From contig NZ_KB893942.1 of assembly GCF_000374285.1 (NCBI RefSeq), forward strand, positions 41,490-105,489: a DNA stretch of 64,000 nt, written 5' to 3'. Of this stretch, positions 1 through 9,942 are shown in pieces. Each line of letters opens with the position of its first letter. Positions within the stretch are counted from its first letter, which is position 1. The notes beneath the pieces were generated by a model that searched no databases, was not told where the DNA came from, and was given only the letters and a program-made list of their open reading frames with translations. The position numbers and the translations under genes were made by a program. Source of the stretch: Actinobacillus capsulatus DSM 19761 (GTDB lineage: Bacteria; Pseudomonadota; Gammaproteobacteria; Enterobacterales; Pasteurellaceae).

Positions 1-758
1 ATTTGCATGATGGGCGTCAGCTGAAATTTATTTTCTTGCCGGACGGTGAAGATCCGGACAGCTTTGTACGTGCGCAGGGCAAGCAGGGCTTTGAAGCATA
101 TTTGCAAAATGCGATGTCACTCAGTGATTTTTTGTTTGATTCGTTGATTGCGCAGGTCGATCTCTCTAACAAGGAAGGTAAATCGAAATTGGCAGCGCTG
201 GCAGTGCCACTGATTAACCGTATTCCGGGGGGAATATTGCGTGTTTATTTACGCAACATTCTTGGACAAAAGCTTGGAATTTTAGATCCGGCGCAATTGG
301 AAGCAATATTGCCAAGTCGAGTGCAATCCGTACAGAAACCAGCGGCACAACCATTGCAAATTAAGCGAACACCAATGCGCTTACTCGTTGCTTTATTATT
401 GCAGAACCCTGAATTGGTTAAATTTGTGCCGGATATTTCTGCTCTCAAAACACTGGATGAGCCGGGATTTGAGTTATTACTGGAACTGGTTGATGTTTGC
501 CGCCAGAAAGTCGGTGTCTCAATGGGCGCATTACTTGAACATTGGCGAGATAGAGCGAATTATCGCACTCTTGAGCTGTTAGCGAATTGGGATCATCTGG
601 TAACACCGGAAAATATTGAAAGTACCTTTATTGAAACGCTTGATTTTCTTTATGCGAAATTAGTGGAAAAACGGATCGAAGTATTGATAGCCAAAGATCG
701 TACAGTAGGTTTAAATGCAGAAGAAAAGCAAGAATTGGTGATGTTAATTGCACAGTAA
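1..758 (+). CDS. dnaG: DNA primase, C-terminal part (5' end outside window)
   Basis: Primase makes the RNA primers for replication. Only about the last 251 codons are present, so the zinc-binding and most of the catalytic TOPRIM region lie upstream of the window. The visible start (FLPDGEDPDSFVR) matches the end of the TOPRIM domain with its acidic metal-binding residues. The rest fits the DnaB-helicase-binding C-terminal domain. It sits directly upstream of rpoD on the same strand, as in the rpsU-dnaG-rpoD macromolecular synthesis operon. The stop is about 105 bp before the rpoD start. An in-frame ATG near the left edge is internal to the gene, not a real start. Confidence 0.93.
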   Translation, partial: LHDGRQLKFIFLPDGEDPDSFVRAQGKQGFEAYLQNAMSLSDFLFDSLIAQVDLSNKEGKSKLAALAVPLINRIPGGILRVYLRNILGQKLGILDPAQLEAILPSRVQSVQKPAAQPLQIKRTPMRLLVALLLQNPELVKFVPDISALKTLDEPGFELLLELVDVCRQKVGVSMGALLEHWRDRANYRTLELLANWDHLVTPENIESTFIETLDFLYAKLVEKRIEVLIAKDRTVGLNAEEKQELVMLIAQ

Positions 759-814
759 TTAAGCGGTCATTTTTAAGAAATTTTTTGCAAAACTATCAAG
801 AAAATCGCAATTAA

Positions 815-823
815 TGGTATAAT
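815..823 (+). promoter_or_regulatory. rpoD promoter, extended -10
   Basis: A perfect TATAAT at 818-823 is preceded by TGG, giving an extended -10 element, about 40 bp before the rpoD ATG. The -35 region is weak. This suggests rpoD has its own promoter besides readthrough from dnaG. A TTG at 836 lies almost at the predicted start of transcription, which argues against its use as the start codon. Confidence 0.55.
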
Positions 824-862
824 CCAACACTATTTTTGCTCGCACACAAAACGGATACAATT

Positions 863-2719
863 ATGGAACAACAATTAGAACAGCAATCTCAATTAGAACT
901 TCTGATTGCCCAAGGGCGTGAACAAGGTTATTTAACCATTTCAGAAGTGCACGACCACTTACCAGAAGAGTTGGTTGATGCGGAGCAGATCGAAGATATT
1001 ATTCAAATGATCAACGATATGGGGATCAAGGTGTTAGAAACCGCCCCTGATACTGACGAGCTGATGCTTGCAGAAAATATCGCTGATGAAGATGTCGTGG
1101 AAGAAGCGACTAAGGTACTTTCAACTGTAGAATCGGAATTAGGTAGAACAACAGATCCGGTTCGTATGTATATGCGTGAAATGGGTACGGTTGAATTACT
1201 TACCCGTGAGGGCGAAATTGATATCGCAAAACGTATCGAGGAAGGTATCAATGAAGTGCAATGTGCGGTTGCAGAATATCCGGAAGCATTAACTGAATTA
1301 ATCGGTTTTTATACACAAGTTGAAGAAGGCACAATGCGTTTGTCCGACTTAGTGACGGCGTTTGTTGATCCGAATGCGCAAGAAGAAGCAACGGTAGAAG
1401 AGCTAGAAGCTGTGCTTGATGATGAAGACACAGAAGCGGTTGCTGATGTTGATGATGAGAGCGAAGAGGAAGAAAGCGATAGCAATGCAGATACAGGAGA
1501 TGATAACTCAATCGATCCTGAGCTTGCTCGTGAGAAATTCTATGCGTTACGTGAGCAACACGAGAAAGCATTGCAAGCGATTCAAAAACATGGCCGAGGT
1601 CATAAAAAATCAAGAGAGCAGATTCAAGCACTTTCAGATATTTTCCGTGAGTTCCGTTTAGTGCCGAAGCAATTTGATTTACTTGTCGAATCAATGCAAA
1701 AAATGATGAAGCAAGTACGTGCGGAAGAACGGCAGATTCAACGTTATGCGGTTGAATATGCGCAAATGAAAAAAGCGGATTTCTTAAAATTATTCCAGGG
1801 TAACGAAACTTCGGAAGAATGGATTGAAAAAGCAATCAATGCGAAAAAAGGTGCCGCACCGAAACTGGCTAACTACATTGATCAAATTCGTGTCAATATC
1901 GCCAACTTACAGCGTATGGAACAAAACACCGGTTTGACCGTGGCGCAAATTCGTGAAATCGGTGGTCGTATCGCAAATGGTGAGTTAAAAGCTCGCCGTG
2001 CGAAAAAAGAAATGGTAGAAGCTAACTTACGTTTAGTAATCTCGATTGCGAAGAAATATACCAACCGTGGTTTACAATTCTTAGATTTAATTCAGGAAGG
2101 TAACATCGGTTTGATGAAAGCGGTAGATAAGTTTGAATACCGTCGTGGTTACAAATTCTCGACTTATGCAACATGGTGGATTCGTCAGGCGATTACCCGT
2201 TCAATCGCAGACCAAGCTCGTACAATCCGTATTCCGGTGCATATGATTGAAACGATCAATAAACTTAACCGTATTTCTCGCCAATGTTTACAAGAAATGG
2301 GACGTGAGGCGACTCCGGAAGAGTTAGCAGAACGTATGGGAATGCCGGAAGATAAGATTCGCAAAGTGCTGAAGATTGCAAAAGAGCCTATCTCAATGGA
2401 AACACCGATTGGTGATGACGATGATTCACATTTAGGTGACTTTATTCAAGATGAAAGTCTTGAATTACCGTTAGATTCGGCAACATCAGAAAGCTTACGT
2501 ATCGCAACTAATGAGGTGCTAGAAGGCTTAACACCACGTGAAGCGAAAGTATTACGTATGCGTTTTGGTATTGATATGAATACTGATCACACACTTGAGG
2601 AAGTTGGTAAACAATTTGACGTAACTCGTGAACGTATTCGTCAGATTGAAGCGAAAGCATTACGTAAACTTCGTCATCCAAGCCGTTCAGAAACGTTACG
2701 TAGTTTCTTAGATGACTAA
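863..2719 (+). CDS. rpoD: RNA polymerase primary sigma factor (sigma-70)
   Basis: Housekeeping sigma factor that directs RNA polymerase to -10/-35 promoters; 618 aa, a normal length for the gammaproteobacterial family. Region 1.1 is N-terminal. A very acidic non-conserved segment (many D/E around residues 185-215) separates region 1.2 from the core. Region 2 lies near residues 384-465, with the -10 recognition and melting helix ([15 protein letters not shown]). Region 4 carries the HTH for the -35 element ([20 protein letters not shown]). The ATG at 863 gives the family N-terminus MEQ...SQLELL; the upstream in-frame TTG at 836 is less likely. A strong hairpin terminator follows. Confidence 0.97.
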   Translation: MEQQLEQQSQLELLIAQGREQGYLTISEVHDHLPEELVDAEQIEDIIQMINDMGIKVLETAPDTDELMLAENIADEDVVEEATKVLSTVESELGRTTDPVRMYMREMGTVELLTREGEIDIAKRIEEGINEVQCAVAEYPEALTELIGFYTQVEEGTMRLSDLVTAFVDPNAQEEATVEELEAVLDDEDTEAVADVDDESEEEESDSNADTGDDNSIDPELAREKFYALREQHEKALQAIQKHGRGHKKSREQIQALSDIFREFRLVPKQFDLLVESMQKMMKQVRAEERQIQRYAVEYAQMKKADFLKLFQGNETSEEWIEKAINAKKGAAPKLANYIDQIRVNIANLQRMEQNTGLTVAQIREIGGRIANGELKARRAKKEMVEANLRLVISIAKKYTNRGLQFLDLIQEGNIGLMKAVDKFEYRRGYKFSTYATWWIRQAITRSIADQARTIRIPVHMIETINKLNRISRQCLQEMGREATPEELAERMGMPEDKIRKVLKIAKEPISMETPIGDDDDSHLGDFIQDESLELPLDSATSESLRIATNEVLEGLTPREAKVLRMRFGIDMNTDHTLEEVGKQFDVTRERIRQIEAKALRKLRHPSRSETLRSFLDD

Positions 2720-2734
2720 TAGAGTAAATGAGAG

Positions 2735-2767
2735 AATGCCCAACCCTAAGAGTTTGGGCATTTTTAT
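2735..2767 (+). terminator. rpoD intrinsic terminator
   Basis: Inverted repeat ATGCCCAA ... TTTGGGCAT followed by a T-rich tract, 16 bp after the rpoD stop codon. It is well placed to end the dnaG-rpoD transcript. Confidence 0.8.
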
Positions 2768-2878
2768 TTATATCCGCTAATTGGAACACAATCTAAATAA
2801 GCTAAGATACCTAGGCTTACTTTTTATAGCGTTTCATTATAGAATAACGATTTCTTATTACATGAAGGATTTACTTTT

Positions 2879-3202
2879 ATGACATATCCAGCTTGCCCGC
2901 AATGTAAGGGCGAAAATACTTACTATGACTCAATTCAATTCGTTTGTTCTGATTGTGCACATGAATGGACAGGCGAGGAAGCTGAAGAGCATGATGAAGA
3001 TCAGTTAATCGTTAAAGACAGTAACGGTAATTTACTAGCTGATGGTGATGATGTTCTTTTAATCAAAGATTTAAAATTAAAAGGTTCGTCAGAAGTACTG
3101 AAGAAAGGGACTAAATTTAAAAATATCCGTTTAGTAAATGGTGACCACAATGTTGATTGTGGCAAAATTATGTTGAAATCGGAATTCTTGAAAAAAGCTT
3201 AA
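2879..3202 (+). CDS. yjdM: PhnA/YjdM family zinc-ribbon protein
   Basis: 107-aa protein of the PhnA/YjdM family. An N-terminal zinc ribbon (C6, C9, C23, C26; CPQC and CSDC) is followed by the conserved small beta domain with [13 protein letters not shown] and LKLKGSS. Despite the old name 'alkylphosphonate utilisation protein', E. coli YjdM is not a phosphonate lyase component and its cellular role is not firmly known. Here it is a single gene with its own terminator just downstream and no phn neighbours, which also argues against phosphonate metabolism. Confidence 0.9.
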   Translation: MTYPACPQCKGENTYYDSIQFVCSDCAHEWTGEEAEEHDEDQLIVKDSNGNLLADGDDVLLIKDLKLKGSSEVLKKGTKFKNIRLVNGDHNVDCGKIMLKSEFLKKA

Positions 3203-3227
3203 TTGCTTATTAAATTTTGCTTATTTT

Positions 3228-3259
3228 AAACGCTCACTTTGGTGAGCGTTTTTTATTTC
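3228..3259 (+). terminator. yjdM terminator
   Basis: Near-perfect stem AAACGCTCAC / GTGAGCGTTT with a 4-base loop and a following T tract, 25 bp after the stop codon. Confidence 0.85.
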
Positions 3260-3376
3260 ATAGTTTATACATATTATTGATATAGATTTTATAGATTAAA
3301 ACTATTGATTAAGCTCAAATAATATTCTGTCTTTTTTAGGGATAATAAGACTTCATATTTCTGATGGGGGACTAAT

Positions 3377-4777
3377 ATGAAAAAATATTTACTTTCGGCC
3401 TTAGCCGTAGCTGGCATTGGCTATTTTTCACTTGTGGGATATGCGTATTGGTTCGATAAAGAACAAGCGCCTAAATTACTGGCTGCAGCCGAATTACCGG
3501 AATCACACCAAGCCGTTGCGGGTGTGATGTTTGAAAATGGCTGTCAATACTGTCACACACCAAATGCGGAATTACCTGCTTATTCAAAATTACCTATCGC
3601 AAGCCAAATGATGGCAGCGGATATTGAAAAAGGAACTCGCTTTTTTCGTTTGGATCGTTTAATTGAAGGGATGAAAGATCCAAGCAAACTTTCAGAAGCT
3701 GATTTGGCTAAGTTGGAACAAGTTATTCGCAATGATGAAATGCCGATTGCGAAATATATCCATGTACACTGGGGCGCTCGTCCAGATGCGGAACAGAAGA
3801 AAGTGATTTTAGATTGGATTACTGCACAGCGCCAAGCACACTTCTTACCAAAAGCGGAAGGCACAGATGCAACGCGTTTAGTGCAGCCGATTCCAGATCA
3901 ATTAGCAACCAATCCGCATAAAGTTGCGTTAGGTGAGGGGCTTTATTTTGACGGACGTTTATCTGATGACGGTTCAATCCAGTGCCGCACTTGTCACCAA
4001 TTAACGCAAGGTGGGGTGGATAACTTACCGGTGTCGGAAGGGATTCACGGCTTAAAAGGCGGTATCAATGCACCAACCGTATTTAATGCGGCATTTAATA
4101 AATGGCAATTCTGGGACGGTCGTGCGAAAACATTAGCCGATCAAGCAGGCGGTCCGCCAACCAATCCGGTTGAGATGGGGTCAAAAACTTGGGATGAGAT
4201 TTTGGCTAAGTTGAGCCAAGATGAAGACTTTATGCAACGTTTCCTTGCGGTTTATCCGCACCTTGACCAAGCAAATGTGACCGATGCGATTGGTGAATTT
4301 GAGAAAACACTTATCACACCAAATAGTGCATTCGACCGTTTCTTAAAAGGTGAACAGAACGCATTAACTGACGTACAAAAACGTGGTTATGAACATTTCA
4401 AAAATGCGAAATGTGATACCTGCCATACTGGTACGGCAATGGGCGGACAATCATTCGAATATATGGGCTTATACGGCGATTACTTCAAAGATCGTGGTAC
4501 GGAATTAACGGAAGCGGATCACGGTCGTTATGCAGTAACGAAAGATCCAAGTGATATGCATCGTTTCAAAGTGCCGACTTTACGTAACGTGGCATTAACC
4601 GCACCATATATGCACGATGCAAGTGCGAAGGACTTAAAAGAAGCGGTTCGCATTATGGGTATTTACCAAAGCAATAAACAGTTCTCTGATACGGAGCTTA
4701 ATGAGTTAGTTGCTTTCTTAGAATCACTGACCGGTGAATATAAAGGCAAATTGCTAACTAATGAAAAAGTGAAATAA
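3377..4777 (+). CDS. ccp: Tri-heme cytochrome c peroxidase (YhjA/Ccp type)
   Basis: Reduces hydrogen peroxide with electrons from the quinol pool, facing the periplasm. The 466-aa length equals E. coli YhjA (about 465 aa). It starts with a single hydrophobic segment (residues 4-26) that would act as an uncleaved anchor. Three c-heme motifs are visible: C56-x-x-C-H60 in an N-terminal extra domain, then C203-x-x-C-H207 and C346-x-x-C-H350 in the two bacterial-peroxidase domains. Classical di-heme peroxidases lack the first. The start at 3377 has a purine-rich GGGGGA upstream. Family members are typically induced by anaerobiosis plus peroxide (known of E. coli, not shown here). Confidence 0.92.
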   Translation: MKKYLLSALAVAGIGYFSLVGYAYWFDKEQAPKLLAAAELPESHQAVAGVMFENGCQYCHTPNAELPAYSKLPIASQMMAADIEKGTRFFRLDRLIEGMKDPSKLSEADLAKLEQVIRNDEMPIAKYIHVHWGARPDAEQKKVILDWITAQRQAHFLPKAEGTDATRLVQPIPDQLATNPHKVALGEGLYFDGRLSDDGSIQCRTCHQLTQGGVDNLPVSEGIHGLKGGINAPTVFNAAFNKWQFWDGRAKTLADQAGGPPTNPVEMGSKTWDEILAKLSQDEDFMQRFLAVYPHLDQANVTDAIGEFEKTLITPNSAFDRFLKGEQNALTDVQKRGYEHFKNAKCDTCHTGTAMGGQSFEYMGLYGDYFKDRGTELTEADHGRYAVTKDPSDMHRFKVPTLRNVALTAPYMHDASAKDLKEAVRIMGIYQSNKQFSDTELNELVAFLESLTGEYKGKLLTNEKVK

Positions 4778-4787
4778 TTTCACATAA

Positions 4788-4838
4788 ACAAGCGGTGGAA
4801 TTTCTGCAAAACTTTGCAAACATCCCACCGTTTTTTTA
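4788..4838 (+). terminator. Uptake-signal-containing terminator after ccp
   Basis: Starts with an uptake signal ACAAGCGGT (4788-4796) and ends CCACCG followed by a T7 run. CGGTGG can pair with CCACCG across about 28 bases. It lies between convergent ccp and yggU and probably serves ccp. Confidence 0.6.
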
Positions 4839-5134
4839 TTTATTCAGCAATGCTTCGATTTCCTTCGGAAGCAATTTCGGCTCCGGCACAAATAATTGCT
4901 TATGTCGCTGTAGCTCACCTTTCTCCAGCACGATACTACTTTTAGGCACTTTAAATAACTTGCTCAAATATTTCAGCAAATGCGCGTTAGCCGCACCGTC
5001 AACTGGCGGAGCAGTGATGGCAATTTTGAGTTCGTTATCGTGTAAGCCGACAATTTGATCGCAACTTGCCTTGGGTTGTAAAAAATCCGCAGGCGGATGC
5101 CACAAGGATTTTCAATACGTTCTACCGCTTCCAT
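4836..5134 (-). pseudogene. yggU: YggU/DUF167 family protein, frameshifted
   Basis: Small conserved protein of unknown function, normally about 96 aa. The main open part encodes [13 protein letters not shown] and continues with the family signature [18 protein letters not shown] and GELQRHKQ. The proper start is an ATG at 5134, abutting the yggT stop codon, reading [17 protein letters not shown]. That N-terminal frame and the body are joined only if one base is added in the A6 run at 5080-5085 (T6 on the coding strand). A single-base loss in a homopolymer may be a real mutation or a sequencing error. The alternative TTG start at 5105 would give an N-terminus unlike the family. Confidence 0.8.
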
Positions 5135-5668
5135 TTAAGCGATCGCCCAAAGTACGCCAAATACGCGATAGAAAAGGTTATTGAGCAGAATTAAGCCGAA
5201 ACCGAGTACCATAACCGAAAAATCTAACATACCGGTACGCGGTAATAATTTACGGATAAAGCCTAATACCGGCTCGGTGATTTGTGCTACCATATAATCT
5301 AACGGATGATCGCCACGTGTCACCCAACTCATTAAGGCGCGAATTAAAGTGGTGAAAAACAGAATTTGACCAAAGGTTTTCACCACGCCTAATAAGCCGG
5401 CCAAGACTGCCATTGCAACAGGTACACCTAGCACAAATTTCTCGAATGCCAGTAATAGCAGCGCAATCAGTAATGCGGCAAAATTAATGTTTTTTACGGT
5501 CGGGATCACTTTGTTTACCGGATTGACTAATGGTGAGGTAAGACGTAATAGCGATTGTGATAACGGCATATAAGGATCAACTCGGCAGAATTGCAGCCAA
5601 GTACGCAAAATTAATACGAAGCTAAAAAAGCCGATAATGATTGAAAGAACAGGGGCTAAAAATTCCAT
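5135..5668 (-). CDS. yggT: YggT family integral membrane protein
   Basis: 177-aa inner-membrane protein with two YGGT repeats. Each has a pair of hydrophobic segments and the signature of a charged loop after FVLILRTWLQF (near residue 20) and LFFTTLIRALMSW (near residue 105). The YggT/Ycf19 family has been linked to osmotic tolerance and membrane or division-site organisation; the molecular role is unsettled. Its stop codon abuts the yggU start with no spacer, so the two are translationally coupled, as in many gammaproteobacteria. Confidence 0.9.
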   Translation of the reverse strand: MEFLAPVLSIIIGFFSFVLILRTWLQFCRVDPYMPLSQSLLRLTSPLVNPVNKVIPTVKNINFAALLIALLLLAFEKFVLGVPVAMAVLAGLLGVVKTFGQILFFTTLIRALMSWVTRGDHPLDYMVAQITEPVLGFIRKLLPRTGMLDFSVMVLGFGLILLNNLFYRVFGVLWAIA

Positions 5669-5790
5669 CTATCTTCCTCTTATAAAAATATTTCTATAAA
5701 CTATTCGGACGGGAATACACCGCCCTCATGATAGAAAGCGGTCGGATTTTGTCATTTTTTTGCAAAATCTAACCACTTGCCGCTAAAGTA

Positions 5791-6132
5791 TTAGCCTTGA
5801 ACCGGGCAGTCCCACCAAATATCGAATAAATCGCTTACTTCGACTTGAGTTAAGCCATTGTTTTCTAACCAAGTTTTTACTAATTGTTGGTGAGATTCGT
5901 CACATTTGCCTAATTTTTCTAAGCAAACTAAACCTTCCCAGTGTAAGTAGCCGCTACCTTCATAAGCTAAACCGTTTGGTTTGATTACTTCTGCGATAAA
6001 ACGGTCTACGGTCAAATCAATTTGATCAATACCTGTGTTTTCCGCAAATTGGAATTTTACTAAGAAGCCTAATTCTTGGAATTCTGCTAAGTGCATTTTT
6101 TTACGCTGACGCGCGTTACGTTGAATAGCCAT
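5791..6132 (-). CDS. yggL: YggL family protein (DUF469)
   Basis: 113 aa, normal for the family. The N-terminus MAIQRNARQRKKMHLAEFQELGF and the C-terminal DLFDIWWDCP are typical. YggL has been reported to associate with the 50S ribosomal subunit in E. coli; the basic N-terminus fits nucleic acid or ribosome contact. In E. coli yggL follows trmB (yggH), and the same order is seen here, 42 bp apart, suggesting co-transcription. Confidence 0.9.
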   Translation of the reverse strand: MAIQRNARQRKKMHLAEFQELGFLVKFQFAENTGIDQIDLTVDRFIAEVIKPNGLAYEGSGYLHWEGLVCLEKLGKCDESHQQLVKTWLENNGLTQVEVSDLFDIWWDCPVQG

Positions 6133-6174
6133 TTGTATCTCCCCTTATTTAATGAGAATGGATAAAATCAATCG

Positions 6175-6936
6175 TTAAACCGATTGTGCTTGTTTAACGA
6201 AATATAAGTCCCACACACCGTGTCCAAGACGATGACCGCGTTCTTCAAACTTGGTTAAAGGACGAAAATCCGGGCGTGGAATAAAGTCATTGGTTGTCGA
6301 GGTATTGCGTAACTCTTTCTCGAATTGACGTAATACTTCCAGCATATGTTCTGCATAGTTTTCCCAGTCGGTTGCGAAATGGATAAAACCATTATCCCCT
6401 AATTTAGTTAGCACTCGAGTGATAAATTCCGGCTGTACAATACGGCGTTTATGGTGTTTCGCTTTTTGCCACGGATCCGGGAAATAGAGTTGTAAACCGC
6501 CTAATGCACCGTCAGCAATCGCATCACGTAAAATTTCTGTTGCGTCATGGCAAATCACACGTAAGTTTTTTACGCCTTTTTCTAATGCATAAGCGATACA
6601 AGCGCCGACACCCGGCGTATGTACTTCAATACCGATGTAGTTACGATCCGGATTTTGTTCCGCCATTTCAACCAATGAACGTCCCATACCGAAGCCGATT
6701 TCTAACACAACCGGATTGTTGTTACCAAAAATTTGTTCAAAATTGAAAGGCGTGTTTTGATAATCTAAACCGAGATTCGCCCAGTTGTTATTCATCATAT
6801 CACGTTGGTAATCACTCAAACGGCCAGTACGTAATACGAAACTACGTATTTTACGAAGATAACGACCGCCTTCGGTAAATTCGGCTTGTTCTACGGTTTT
6901 ACGTTTTTTATCTGCAAAAGTTTGTTTTTCTGACAT
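6175..6936 (-). CDS. trmB: tRNA (guanine-N7-)-methyltransferase
   Basis: Methylates G46 at N7 in the variable loop of tRNAs with S-adenosylmethionine. 253 aa from the ATG at 6936; an upstream in-frame start at 7017 would run into the end of fabH and is not supported. The SAM-binding motif [16 protein letters not shown] is near residue 80, followed by the family motifs [16 protein letters not shown] and TDWENYA. It is the downstream member of the fab/pls gene group. Confidence 0.95.
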   Translation of the reverse strand: MSEKQTFADKKRKTVEQAEFTEGGRYLRKIRSFVLRTGRLSDYQRDMMNNNWANLGLDYQNTPFNFEQIFGNNNPVVLEIGFGMGRSLVEMAEQNPDRNYIGIEVHTPGVGACIAYALEKGVKNLRVICHDATEILRDAIADGALGGLQLYFPDPWQKAKHHKRRIVQPEFITRVLTKLGDNGFIHFATDWENYAEHMLEVLRQFEKELRNTSTTNDFIPRPDFRPLTKFEERGHRLGHGVWDLYFVKQAQSV

Positions 6937-6983
6937 TTGTAAAAATTCTATCTTTTTTGACCGCTTGTTAGAGACAATATTGG

Positions 6984-7934
6984 TTAAAAACGAACAAGAG
7001 CAGAACCCCAAGTCCAACCGCCACCAAATGCTTCAAGTAGCAATAATTGACCGCGTTGAATACGTCCGTCACGCACCGCTTCATCTAACGCAACTGGAAC
7101 GGTTGCTGCACTATTGTTACCATATTTCTCAACAGTTAATACCACTTGCGACATATCCATTTCGAGTTTTTTTGCAGTTGCGGAAATAATACGAATATTC
7201 GCTTGGTGCGGTACTAGCCAGTCTAAATCCGATTTCTGTAAGTTATTCGCTTCAAGGGTTTCTTCCACCACACTTGAAAGCTGACCAACTGCAAGTTTAA
7301 AGGTTGCGTTGCCTTGCATTTGAATAAAGCCGGATTTTTCATTACCACGTTGTTGTGCTGGTAGGGCAAGCATATATTCACTATCGGAAGATGAATGTAA
7401 GTGAGTTGAAATAATACCTTGCTCTTCACTTGCTTCAAGAATAACTGCACCGGCTCCGTCACCGAATAACACAACAGTACTGCGATCGGTTTCGTCCAAT
7501 GCCCGAGAGTTTAAATCAGAGCCGATTACCAGCGCTTTTTTTACTTTTCCGCTACGTACAAATTGATCAGCAACACTTAATGCATAAACAAAACCCGTAC
7601 AAGCGGCAGCAACATCAAATGCAATCGCATCTTGGATATCTAACATACCTTGAATTTGGCAGGCGGCACTTGGATAAGCGTGCGAGTTAGTTGTGGTACC
7701 AACTACAATCAGATCAATTTCATTGTGATCAATCTTCGCCATTTCTAGTGCTTTTTTAGCTGCTTGCGCACCCATTGTCGCTACCGTTTCATCTGCAGCA
7801 GCAATACGGCGTTCTTTCATACCGGAACGAGTAAAAATCCACTCATCAGTTGTATCAACCATCTTTTCTAAATCAACATTAGTACGAATTTGAGCAGGTA
7901 AATAGCTACCTGTTGCTAAAATTTTGCTGTACAT
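6984..7934 (-). CDS. fabH: 3-oxoacyl-ACP synthase III (KAS III)
   Basis: Starts fatty acid synthesis by condensing acetyl-CoA with malonyl-ACP. 316 aa, the usual length. The catalytic triad is visible: C112 (AAACTGF), H243 (VPHQANIRI) and N273 (YGNNSAAT). It lies 10 bp downstream of plsX in the widely conserved yceD-rpmF-plsX-fabH order, coupling lipid synthesis to ribosomal protein L32 expression. Confidence 0.97.
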   Translation of the reverse strand: MYSKILATGSYLPAQIRTNVDLEKMVDTTDEWIFTRSGMKERRIAAADETVATMGAQAAKKALEMAKIDHNEIDLIVVGTTTNSHAYPSAACQIQGMLDIQDAIAFDVAAACTGFVYALSVADQFVRSGKVKKALVIGSDLNSRALDETDRSTVVLFGDGAGAVILEASEEQGIISTHLHSSSDSEYMLALPAQQRGNEKSGFIQMQGNATFKLAVGQLSSVVEETLEANNLQKSDLDWLVPHQANIRIISATAKKLEMDMSQVVLTVEKYGNNSAATVPVALDEAVRDGRIQRGQLLLLEAFGGGWTWGSALVRF

Positions 7935-7944
7935 ATTTTGTTCT

Positions 7945-8979
7945 CTATAAATTTTGATGTAATTTGTTTAAACCTTGCGAAATTTTATCAGGAATTTGCT
8001 TTTGGATCTGTCTAATTGCATGCTCAATTGCATAAAAATATGCATTAGTGCTTGCACCACCATGGCTTTTTACCACTACAGAGGATAATCCTACTAAGGT
8101 TGCCCCATTGTGGCGATCCGGATTGATTTGTTGCAATTTTCGATAAGAGCGATAAAAAATAGCTCGTAATAAATAACGTTTAGCATTTTGACAAATAAAA
8201 GAACCTTCAGAGGATCTTTTTAATAGTGAAAGAATGTTTTTGGCGGCACCTTCCACTGCTTTTAAAGCGATATTACCGGTAAATCCATCACAAACAATGA
8301 CATCCGCCATATTATTCATCAGCTTATCACTTTCTAGAAAACCGATATAATTTAAATCATTGCGCTGTTGTAAACGTTTATCCGTATTACGAATAGTTTG
8401 TGTGCCTTTGCTATTTTCTACGCCGATATTTAATAGTGCTAAACGCGGATAAACTAAATCTAGCATCACTTCGGCAAAAATATTTCCCATTTCAGCAAAC
8501 TGAATAAGTAAATCACTATCTGCTTCTACGTTTGCACCTAAATCAAGCATCACGCTTGATTTTCCGTTCATGCTTGGAATGAGCGTGGTAAGCGCTGGGC
8601 GTTCAATATTCGGTAACGGTTTTATTAATATTTTAGCTAACCCCATTAATGCAGCAGTATTTCCACCGCTAATGCATCCTTGTGCTTCACCATTGGCGAC
8701 AGCTTCTAATGCCAAACGCATAGAACTTCCTTTACTTTGGCGTAATGCTTGCATTAAAGGAATATTTGCATCAATAGCATGAGGCGTATGAACAAATCGA
8801 ATACGTTTTAGCTGATCGTTAGGGAGAGCATTCAGAAAAGAATTTGCTTGGCGCTGATCACCAAATAGTATAAAAGATAGCATTGGATTTTGTGCCAATG
8901 CTAGAGATAATGCTGGGATAGTAACACGGGGACCAAAGTCCCCGCCCATCACATCTAACGCAAGGGTTAGACGATTCAA
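7945..8979 (-). CDS. plsX: Phosphate acyltransferase PlsX
   Basis: Converts acyl-ACP and phosphate to acyl-phosphate, the acyl donor for PlsY in phospholipid synthesis; a peripheral membrane enzyme. 344 aa. N-terminal [12 protein letters not shown], the internal [10 protein letters not shown] segment and [14 protein letters not shown] are family signatures. It lies 24 bp after rpmF in the lipid-synthesis operon. Confidence 0.96.
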   Translation of the reverse strand: MNRLTLALDVMGGDFGPRVTIPALSLALAQNPMLSFILFGDQRQANSFLNALPNDQLKRIRFVHTPHAIDANIPLMQALRQSKGSSMRLALEAVANGEAQGCISGGNTAALMGLAKILIKPLPNIERPALTTLIPSMNGKSSVMLDLGANVEADSDLLIQFAEMGNIFAEVMLDLVYPRLALLNIGVENSKGTQTIRNTDKRLQQRNDLNYIGFLESDKLMNNMADVIVCDGFTGNIALKAVEGAAKNILSLLKRSSEGSFICQNAKRYLLRAIFYRSYRKLQQINPDRHNGATLVGLSSVVVKSHGGASTNAYFYAIEHAIRQIQKQIPDKISQGLNKLHQNL

Positions 8980-9003
8980 CTGATACCTCGAAACTAACCG
9001 AGA

Positions 9004-9174
9004 TTATTTGTTGATTACTTTGCGACCACGGTAGTAACCGTCAGCAGTTACGTGGTGACGTAAGTGAGTTTCACCGGTTGTTTTATCTACTGAAACTGCT
9101 GCTGTTGTTAATGCATCGTGTGAACGGCGCATATCACGGCGTGAACGAGATTTCTTATTTTGTTGAACAGCCAC
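9004..9174 (-). CDS. rpmF: 50S ribosomal protein L32
   Basis: 56-aa basic ribosomal protein. The N-terminus [20 protein letters not shown] and the C-terminus [10 protein letters not shown] match L32. It starts with GTG at 9174, right after a good ribosome binding site (AGGAGA). Zinc-binding cysteines are absent, as in the usual gammaproteobacterial form. It lies 16 bp after yceD. Confidence 0.95.
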   Translation of the reverse strand: MAVQQNKKSRSRRDMRRSHDALTTAAVSVDKTTGETHLRHHVTADGYYRGRKVINK

Positions 9175-9190
9175 GGGCTTTCTCCTAGAT

Positions 9191-9715
9191 CTAGTTTTTC
9201 TTTAAATTAGCTAATACAGCGAATGGGTTAGGTTTCTTTGCCAATTCTTTAGGCAATTCACCAAACACCTGTTCACTCACGGACACTTCACAGTGTTCTT
9301 CACTATGCATCGGGACTAGAGGTAATTCAATGATAAACTCATCTTCAATCATATCTAGTAAATTTACTTCACCAAACTCGTTTACTTCGATAGGCTCATA
9401 AATTTCGGGCAGATTGTCCGCCTGATCTATATTAGACACTGGACTGAAACAAAATGAACAGTCGAGTGTTTGTGTAAACGGCTTACCGCATCGTTGGCAA
9501 TCGAATTCCACTTCAACTTTAGTCGTACCTTTAATGACGGTTAAGCGTTGCGGATCGATATATAACGAGAGAGTAACTTGTGCGTCGCTTAGCACATTGC
9601 CCACAGATTCACCCAAACGGCTAAGGAGACTACTTGAAATGTAGCCTTTGTAATCCATTCGACGCTGTGCGTCTTTGTATGGGTCAATGGTGAGGGGTAG
9701 TTTTACCTTTTGCAT
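9191..9715 (-). CDS. yceD: YceD/DUF177 family protein
   Basis: 174-aa protein with the DUF177 signature: a central C-x-x-C pair (DCQRCGKPF) with a further CSFC about 12 residues on, then an acidic [18 protein letters not shown] segment. YceD heads the rpmF operon almost everywhere. Work on plant and bacterial homologues links it to 23S rRNA processing, which is an inference here. A ribosome binding site (GGTAAA or AGG) is weak. Confidence 0.9.
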   Translation of the reverse strand: MQKVKLPLTIDPYKDAQRRMDYKGYISSSLLSRLGESVGNVLSDAQVTLSLYIDPQRLTVIKGTTKVEVEFDCQRCGKPFTQTLDCSFCFSPVSNIDQADNLPEIYEPIEVNEFGEVNLLDMIEDEFIIELPLVPMHSEEHCEVSVSEQVFGELPKELAKKPNPFAVLANLKKN

Positions 9716-9942
9716 AGGGAGTGCATATTACAGATAGAAAGCAAAATAGTCAAAGAGAAAATCGGATTTTTCTAAAATATGTTCGTGCAGAAAGCAAATC
9801 TCTCATTTGGGTTTGATGTAAGGTAAATTATACTAATTTTTTCTAGGTAATTTGACCACTAACCATAGCAAAAAAGCTATAAAACTGGTACTTTTATCAC
9901 CTAACTAAAAATTACTCTTATATTTATGTTAAACACGGGACG

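Noticed and set aside
1248..1835. 195-codon open frame on the minus strand
   Set aside because: Antisense to rpoD; His/Leu-rich low-complexity translation.
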